Assembly (NCBI GenBank): GCA_013791935.1
Contig: VMSV01000203.1
Coordinates: 1-51,241, forward strand
Direction: 5' to 3'
Origin: Desulfobacteraceae bacterium
GTDB lineage: Bacteria; Desulfobacterota; Desulfobacteria; Desulfobacterales; UBA5616
Length of the DNA: 51,241 bases
Position 1 is the stretch's first letter. Each line of letters starts with the position of its first letter. A program made the translations under genes and the position numbers. Shown one piece after another: positions 41,703-48,600 of the stretch. The notes under the pieces are model-generated. The model did no database searches. It was not told the DNA's origin and worked only from the letters and a program-made list of their open reading frames with translations.

Positions 41703-42569
41703 ATGACCCTGAAATATTTCAAGCTTTTAATCACTGCCTGCTTGACCATCCTGATTCCGGCCGGCTTTTCTTTTGCCGGTGATGTGGATCTTTCAATCAA
41801 AGGAGGGTATTTCCGGTATGATGAGCCTGGCGTGAATATTTCCTACACCGGCATGGTCTCAGGGCTTCAGGGTGCTTATACGAAATCCTTCTCATCATGG
41901 TCGTTCAAAATTCAATCTGAAATCATGTCCGGCAACCTGAATTATCACGGCCGATTGAACAATCACCAGACCATGGATGGGGCCATGGTGTCGTCCCATG
42001 AGAACAGCGGCTCCTTAAGTTACGGGTCTAATCTATGGTATACCGATTCCGTGGTGTTGGTGGGCCGATCCTATGCAAAAAATCAGTACAGTCTGACCCC
42101 CTATGCAGGCCTGGGCTTTCGTTACCTGAATAATCCGGACAATCCCGATGTGGCCTACGACTACCGCAGGCAGATCACCTACCTGTATTTTCCAATGGTT
42201 TTGGAATTTCAAAAAACCTTGTCCAAAAACCGCGCCTGGGGAATCACCGGTGAGATCGACCTTCTTCTGAACGGTTCGGCTAAAGCGGATCTTTCCGATG
42301 CCTCTGATCAATACAATGATCTTTCCTTCAAACAGTCCCTGGGGGGATGCGTTAAACTCACCGGCATGTATCATCGGGATATTCTGGGCCATGCGGTTTC
42401 CTTAAAGCCCTTTGTGGAAATGTGGTTGGTGGATGAGTCCGATACGGATGTCCTTGAATATGACGGAGCCCGTGTCATGGTACAATCCGCAGACGGGTCT
42501 TACGGAGATTATCGCGAACCCTCCAACATCACCCTGACGGCAGGGTTGCAGTTGAATATCATGTTTTAA
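41703..42569 (+). CDS. Outer-membrane beta-barrel protein of unknown function
   Basis: About 288 residues. ATG 41703 follows CAAGGAGAG; an ATG 11 codons upstream is less likely. The signal peptide is KYFKLLITACLTILIPAGFS with cleavage near FAGD. Amphipathic strands then alternate (VDLSIKGGYFRYDEPGVNIS, SLTPYAGLGFRYLN, YLYFPMVLEFQKTL). The protein ends in NITLTAGLQLNIMF, a terminal strand with C-terminal Phe as barrel-assembly signals require. No family assigned. It is under the second sigma-54 promoter and is followed by a strong terminator. Confidence 0.85.
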   Translation: MTLKYFKLLITACLTILIPAGFSFAGDVDLSIKGGYFRYDEPGVNISYTGMVSGLQGAYTKSFSSWSFKIQSEIMSGNLNYHGRLNNHQTMDGAMVSSHENSGSLSYGSNLWYTDSVVLVGRSYAKNQYSLTPYAGLGFRYLNNPDNPDVAYDYRRQITYLYFPMVLEFQKTLSKNRAWGITGEIDLLLNGSAKADLSDASDQYNDLSFKQSLGGCVKLTGMYHRDILGHAVSLKPFVEMWLVDESDTDVLEYDGARVMVQSADGSYGDYREPSNITLTAGLQLNIMF

Positions 42570-42605
42570 CCCTTTCTGTTGAAAACGCCAAAGTCCTCAA
42601 CGGAA

Positions 42606-42645
42606 AACGGGTGAATGGAGATTTCCATTCACCCGTTCTTTTTAT
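42606..42645 (+). terminator. Rho-independent terminator
   Basis: A perfect 14-bp stem, AACGGGTGAATGGA with TCCATTCACCCGTT, around loop GATT, followed by CTTTTTATT. It lies 37 bp after the barrel gene and closes the sigma-54 unit. Confidence 0.92.
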
Positions 42646-42816
42646 TAGGCCATGGGGCAAGTCCCCTCAGGATGTTTTTGCAAATCCCCTTTTCTTCTGT
42701 TATGAAAAACCACTTCGGCAAAACCGTGATTTCGGTCATGGTCGTGATGACTCATAACCCTTGAACCGTTGCTGTTTTTTACTCTGAGAGGGAAACATGA
42801 TCAAACGCTATTCTCC

Positions 42817-43977
42817 TTGAAAACCGACATCAAACTCCAACTCATAGTCTTTGCCCTAGTGGCTGCGGCCTTTACCACGATTTACATCACCCAGCCCGTC
42901 CTGCCGGTTTTGCTGGCCGAATTTTCAACCACCCTGATTCGGGTTTCCATGACCGTCTCCATGGTTATTTTAGGCATGGCCATCTCAAACCTTCCCTTTG
43001 GTTTTCTTGCGGACCGGTTTCCCATCCGTCCCATTATTTTAATCGGAGGTTTGATGGTGGCGACCTTTGGTTTGATTTGCGCCTTGGCCAACGACATCCG
43101 GTTCTTAATTACCGCGCGTTTCCTTCAAGGGCTTTTCATCCCCTCCATGACCACCTGCATCGCCGCCTACCTGGCCAAAACCCTGCCTGCTGAAAAGCTG
43201 AATATGGTCATGGGCTCCTATGTCTCGGCAACCGTACTGGGAGGAATGACGGGCCGTCTCATCGGCGGTCTCATCCGTCCGCCCATGAACTGGCGTCATG
43301 CCCTGGTGGCTGCTTCCATCCTTGTCCTCGTGGCGGTGATCTCAGCCTACAAAGGCCTGCCGAAAACGGTTCCCAATCCTGCCCGCCATGAGACTTCAGC
43401 GGGTTTCCTTCAGTTTGTGGGCCGAGGCGACCTGCTGCGCCTCTATTTCTGCGGCGGGGGAAGTTTCGCCATTTTCTCCTCCATTTTCAATTATCTGCCT
43501 TTCCGCCTGTCTTCCGCGCCCTTTAACTACTCCACCCAACGCACCACCCTGCTCTACCTTGTCTATGTGGTGGGCATTTTCATGGGACCCCTGGCCGGAA
43601 AAGCTTCCAACCGGTTCGGAACAGGCAGGACCATGCTCTTGGGCACTTTCATTTTAGCCGGGGCATTGGCCCTGATCCTGTTCCCTTCCATCGTCATGGT
43701 GATTTCCGGTCTGGTCTTTCTATGCGCCGGTTTTTTCGCCATTCACACCTCGGCTGTGGGAGCCCTGAACCACAAATTGACGGCCGGCCAGGGAACCGCC
43801 AACGCCGTTTATGTGTTGTTTTACTATGTGGGCGGATGGACCGGCATCACCCTTTCGGGGTTTTTCTATAACATCGGCGGTTTCCCGGCTTCGGTATTTT
43901 TTTGCTTTTGTCTGTTGATTTTTCCCCTGGTCACAGGCTTTTTGGAGTTTAGAAATTTTAAAACCTTTCCTGTTTAG
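42817..43977 (+). CDS. MFS transporter (YnfM-like), start uncertain
   Basis: About 386 residues with 12 membrane helices. It begins near LKTDIKLQLIVFALVAAAFT, has the signature FGFLADRFPIRPI and RFLQGLFIPSMTTC, and resembles the YnfM/arabinose-efflux-like group. No ATG exists at the proper N-terminus in this frame. A good GAGAGGG Shine-Dalgarno precedes an ATG at 42797 in another frame, which reads MIKRYSP and stops at 42820. The TTG at 42817 overlaps that stop (TTGA). Either a coupled TTG start is used, or a one-base frameshift has split the gene start. A TTG at 42769 is a third option. Substrate unknown. Confidence 0.85.
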   Translation: MKTDIKLQLIVFALVAAAFTTIYITQPVLPVLLAEFSTTLIRVSMTVSMVILGMAISNLPFGFLADRFPIRPIILIGGLMVATFGLICALANDIRFLITARFLQGLFIPSMTTCIAAYLAKTLPAEKLNMVMGSYVSATVLGGMTGRLIGGLIRPPMNWRHALVAASILVLVAVISAYKGLPKTVPNPARHETSAGFLQFVGRGDLLRLYFCGGGSFAIFSSIFNYLPFRLSSAPFNYSTQRTTLLYLVYVVGIFMGPLAGKASNRFGTGRTMLLGTFILAGALALILFPSIVMVISGLVFLCAGFFAIHTSAVGALNHKLTAGQGTANAVYVLFYYVGGWTGITLSGFFYNIGGFPASVFFCFCLLIFPLVTGFLEFRNFKTFPV

Positions 43978-44287
43978 GAACGGCTATTAAAAGAGTCGAT
44001 TCTTCATGATATATCCATTTGATATTAAATCATTAAACCCTTCCAAACTTTTTTCCCTTCTGCACCTTTTTTCATGGACACAGGATAGGACATCGGCTAT
44101 ATAAGATAGCCACTCGCAACGAAAAACCAATCACGCTAGGATCATTGAAAATTCACATCCCCTACCCCTGCCTCGAGAGGGCCTGTAAAAACAGGGACTT
44201 TGCCATGATCTATCCAACGGCGGATTTTTCCACAACCCATACAGGGCTATTGAACCATAAAAACAATCAAACAAAAAAGGTACCAAA
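43978..44287. other. 310-bp intergenic region before the TolC-like gene
   Basis: No gene seen. A weak -10-like TATATA occurs near 44098 and a small CCTGT/ACAGG hairpin near 44190. The Shine-Dalgarno AAAAAGG for the next gene lies at its end. No sigma-54 motif was found here. Confidence 0.5.
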
Positions 44288-45649
44288 ATGAAATTGAATT
44301 GTTTAAAACCCTTAAAACTCTGTGCTTTGTCTACCCTGGTTGCATGGGGGATAGCGATGTTCCTGCCTGTCCTGGCCGGTGCCGAGGGGCTGATGGATGT
44401 TTTCCTTCAGGCCCAGGAAAAAGATCCCTTGCTTAAGGGGGCCTATTACAAGCAGCTTTCCATCCAGGAAGGACGGAAGCAGGCCATGGCCAAGCTTCTG
44501 CCCAATCTAAGCGGCTTCGGTGAGTATACCAAAACATCCCAGGACATCAAAAGCAGTGACAACACTGTTTTCGGCGTGGGGAGCACCGACTTCGGAAGCA
44601 CTCATTACGGCCTCACCCTCACCCAGCCCGTCTTTCGCTGGGACAGCATTGTCGGCTTTCAGCAGGCCAAAATGCAATCCATGCAAGCGGAAGCCGAATA
44701 TCACGTGGCCCGGCAGGACCTCATCATCCGGGTGGCAACCCTCTATCTGGAAGCCCTCATCGCTCAGGGCCAGCTTCACTTTGCCGACATTGAACAAAAG
44801 GCTGTTGAAAAGCACTTTGAACTGGCCAGCAACCGCCACAAGATGGGCCTCATCCCCATCACTGACCTGCACGACGTCAAGGCCCGGCATGCCAACATCA
44901 AAGCCAAGGCCATCGAAGCTCAAAACCAGTTGGATGACTCCCTTCAAGCCCTGCAGGAAGTTACTGATGGAGAAATCACCCGGCTCGAGGAACTGAAAAC
45001 AAAGATCCCCCTGGCCAGCCCCGAGCCTGCGGAACTCAACTACTGGGTAGACGCAAGCATCAAACAGAATCTCACCCTCGCCCTTTACCATCATGCCGTG
45101 GATGTGGCCCGGAAAGAAGTCGATCGCCAAAAAGCCTGGCGATATCCCACCCTGGATCTCGTGGGCAACTACAGCAATGACAATACCGATGGCTCCCTGT
45201 TCGGGGGCGGCAGCGACGTTACCAACACCGACATCGGATTAAAACTCAACCTCCCGATTTACCAGGGGGGAGAAATCAGTTCCCGGGTTCGCCAGGCCAA
45301 TCACCAGCTCAGTTACGCCGATCAGGAACTCACCCGGCAGCAACGCGCCGTGGTCCGGCAGGTCCGGTCTTCCTTCCTCGGGGTAAAAAGCGCTTTAAGC
45401 CGCATCGACGCCCTGGAACAATCCGTGATTTCCAACAAGCTCGCCCTGGAAGCCAAACAGGAAGGCTTTCTCTCGGGTCTATACACCAGCCTCGCGGTCC
45501 TGGATGCCGAACGCGATCTCTCCTTCATCAGCATCGACCATGTTCGGGCCCGTTATGATTACATCCTGAACAGCCTCAAACTTCGCCAGGCCGCCGGCAC
45601 GCTCAATGACGCCGATCTCATGGCCATCGATCAGTGGTTTAGCAAATAG
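44288..45649 (+). CDS. TolC-family outer-membrane efflux/secretion protein
   Basis: A 453-residue protein with a signal peptide ending near LAGAEG. Two outer-membrane efflux repeats follow. The first is GLMDVFLQAQEKDPLLKGAYYK, LLPNLSGFGEY, YGLTLTQPVFRWD. The second is NYWVDASIKQNLTLALYHHAV, YPTLDLVGNYSNDNT, LKLNLPIYQGGEISSRVRQA. Family length and the paired helical and beta parts fit the trimeric channel-tunnel. It lies 43 bp before the giant exoprotein gene, so it most likely forms the outer-membrane part of a type I secretion system for it. The ABC ATPase and membrane-fusion partners are not in the window. Confidence 0.95.
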   Translation: MKLNCLKPLKLCALSTLVAWGIAMFLPVLAGAEGLMDVFLQAQEKDPLLKGAYYKQLSIQEGRKQAMAKLLPNLSGFGEYTKTSQDIKSSDNTVFGVGSTDFGSTHYGLTLTQPVFRWDSIVGFQQAKMQSMQAEAEYHVARQDLIIRVATLYLEALIAQGQLHFADIEQKAVEKHFELASNRHKMGLIPITDLHDVKARHANIKAKAIEAQNQLDDSLQALQEVTDGEITRLEELKTKIPLASPEPAELNYWVDASIKQNLTLALYHHAVDVARKEVDRQKAWRYPTLDLVGNYSNDNTDGSLFGGGSDVTNTDIGLKLNLPIYQGGEISSRVRQANHQLSYADQELTRQQRAVVRQVRSSFLGVKSALSRIDALEQSVISNKLALEAKQEGFLSGLYTSLAVLDAERDLSFISIDHVRARYDYILNSLKLRQAAGTLNDADLMAIDQWFSK

Positions 45650-45692
45650 AATAAACCGTCACCACCAGGAAAATGTCGCATAGGGGAACATT

Positions 45693-48600
45693 ATGTTAAA
45701 AGGATTGCGTAAAAAATTCGGGAAAAAAGCCACCGTCAAGAGCCGCCGCAAAATGCAATTCGAGGCCTTGGAGCCCCGCATTCTTCTTTCCGCGGACCTG
45801 GGGATCGACCCCGGCAACCTTCCCGGGGCTGAATTCGTACCTGCTGCCATTGAACAGCCCCTGGTCCATGAAACCAATCCCCAGGACCAGGTCCTGACCG
45901 GCAACCCCGTGCCTTCCATTTCAAGCCCCCAACAAGCGGCCTCCCGCTTTGAACTGATCCTCATCGACGCAGGCCTTCCCGATGCCCAAGCCCTTATCGA
46001 CCCTATCAAAGCGGCTGGAGGGAATGACGGCACCGTAACCTACGCCATCCACCAGCTCCGCCCTGATGAAGACGGCTTCAGCCAGATCAGCGAGATCCTC
46101 AAGGATACCGGAGAGGTGGACGCCATTCACATCCTGAGCCATGGCAGCCAGGGACAGATGAACATTGGCAGCGTCACCCTGGGCCTGGATAACCTGGATC
46201 AATACAGCGATCAGTTCGCCACCTGGGGTGCCAGCCTCTCCGAGGACGCCGACATTCTGCTCTATGGCTGCAACATTGCCTCGGGCGACAGCGGATTCGA
46301 CTTCGTCACTTCCTTGGCAAATCTGACCCATGCTGATGTTTCCGCTTCCGACAATGCCACGGGCAACGGTGTCTATTCCGGGGACTGGGTTCTTGAGGCG
46401 AGCAGCGGCAACGTGGAAACCAAGCCCCTGAATCTTTCCGATTACCCCCATCTTCTTTTCTCCCTTTCTGGAACCAACGGCAACGACACCCTGATTCTTG
46501 ACGATGATGGAACGGCCAACAACGGGCAAATGAGATACAGCTTTGATGGCAATACCTGGACCTCCTTCAGCCTGGGTGGGGATGATCTGGCCATTCAATT
46601 GGGCGCGGGAGATGACACCCTTGAGATTCGAGGGTTTGACACGAGTTTTACCCAAGCCGTCCGTCTCCTGGGCGGGGTCGGAAGCGACAGCATCACGGTG
46701 AATGAAAATGTCTCCATGGCCGCCAGCCAGATCCTGATGGAAGCCGAAAACATTGCTATTCACAAGGGAGCCTTCCTGGATGCCACGGTCAATGGCAGCG
46801 GCGACGGATCCCTGGTGCTCAAGGCCGAAGCCAACGGTTCCGGACTCCTGGGGAGTTTGCTCAGCGATGTGGCCCAGGCCGCCTTCGGGGATGACGGAGT
46901 GGGCGAGGCCATCGCCGGTTATGTGGATGGTGCCGGTCTGCCCTTTGATTATCTCCCGGCCCGAACCAACATTGTGATTGACGGTGCCACCCTCACAGGA
47001 AAAAGCGTTTCCGCCTCAGCCACCTCTTTCATTGGAGAACAGGATTTAGCCATCCCCTTTTCCCTGAAGGCGCTGGTGGCCATTGCCGGGGCTTCTGTCA
47101 CGGTGACGGACAGCACCATCACAGCCACCGAAGGGTCTGTAGAGTTGTCATCTTCTTCGTCCATCACAGTTGATAATACGGCCAAATCCCTGGGCACCCC
47201 CCTGGCGGATGCAGCAGGAAGCGTCACGGTGGTGGTCAGTGAATCCCGGACCACAGTCTCCGGAGCCTCGGCGATTGAAGCAGGCGGGGATATCAATGTT
47301 CTGGCGGATAATACAACGGTTCTGAAAACCGTGGCTGACGGAACCGTGGGCGGCATGACCCAGGCCGGCGGCGTTGTAGCCGTGACCGTGGCCGTCACCA
47401 ATACCCTGGCCAGTCTGGAAGGTGAATTGCAGATGGACGGCACCGGCGCCCTGAATGTGAAGGCGTCCTCAAGCAACACCCTCACCACCACGGCCGTATC
47501 CACACCCGGAGGTGCCGACGGCGAAGGCGGACTCATCGGGTCCCTCCTGGGAACCAACAGCATGAAAACCGGGGATGGAACCGGGGAGACCACCACCAGC
47601 CCCCTTTCCCTGGCCGGAGCCCTGGCCATCTCGGTGCTGACCCAGAACACCGATGCCCACATTCAGGCCGACGACGGCGCCATCAACAGCACTGCAGTGA
47701 CCGTGGCCACGGAGTCCGCCGGATCCGTCACCACCAAGGCCGATGCCAGTTCCACAAACACCCCGTCGGCCACCGTGGGCGGGGGTATCGCTGCGGCCGG
47801 AAACATCATCGTCACCACCAATGAAGCCTATATTTCCGGCAGTGCAACCTTTACCGGCGCCACTTCAATCACGGTAAAAGCCGGAATGGCTGAGGATACA
47901 ACCCATACCTCCAGCGTCACCGCCGTATCCGGGGCCAGTTCCGGTTCCTTTGGCGGAGCCGGTGCATTTGGATTGAATGTTTCCACCAACACCACCTCGG
48001 CTTTCCTGGGATCGGACAGTGACCTGAATTTGGGCGGGGCCAATCTGTCCCTGGACGCCGTCAACCGCACCAGCAATACCGTCCTTGCCACCGGAACCCA
48101 GGCGGGAACCGGCGGTTTTGGTGCAGGGGGCTCCCTGGCCCTCAATATCGGGGTGAACAACACCCTTGCCGAAATCCTGGGCACCACAGCCCTGACCGGT
48201 ATCAATGCCCTGGGTTTGACCGCCCTGGGGGAACACACCCAGAGTACCACCTCAGAAGCCGGAGCCGGAGGCGATGTGGCTCTCAGCCCGGCCATCGCCC
48301 TGGCCGTAGCAGTGAATGAAACCAGTGCCTTGCTGCCCCAGGGAAACACCCTGCTGCTTGCCGGCGGTCTGGTTCTCACAGCCACCCACAGCAGTTCCCA
48401 GACCACACGGGCCAAAGCGGATGCTGCTGGAAAAAGCGCCGGGTTCGGGGTTGGCCTGGCCTTGACCGTGGACGTTGAAAATGCCATGGCCCAACTGGAT
48501 CGGAATGTAACATCCGGTTCCGGCAATGCGTCCATCACCGCCTCTTCAAAGGTGGATGCCAATACCATGGCAACGGCCAGTTCCGCCGGAGAAAAAACTC

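Noticed and set aside
42645-42755. A His-rich 36-residue minus-strand ORF (starts MSHHDHDRNHG)
   Set aside because: Attractive as a metal-binding peptide, but it ends inside the terminator of the barrel gene, has a badly spaced Shine-Dalgarno and no family.
44180-44205. CCTGT/ACAGG hairpin as a c-di-GMP riboswitch candidate before the TolC-like gene
   Set aside because: The stem is only five bases, and the conserved GEMM core and tetraloop-receptor pattern were not found.
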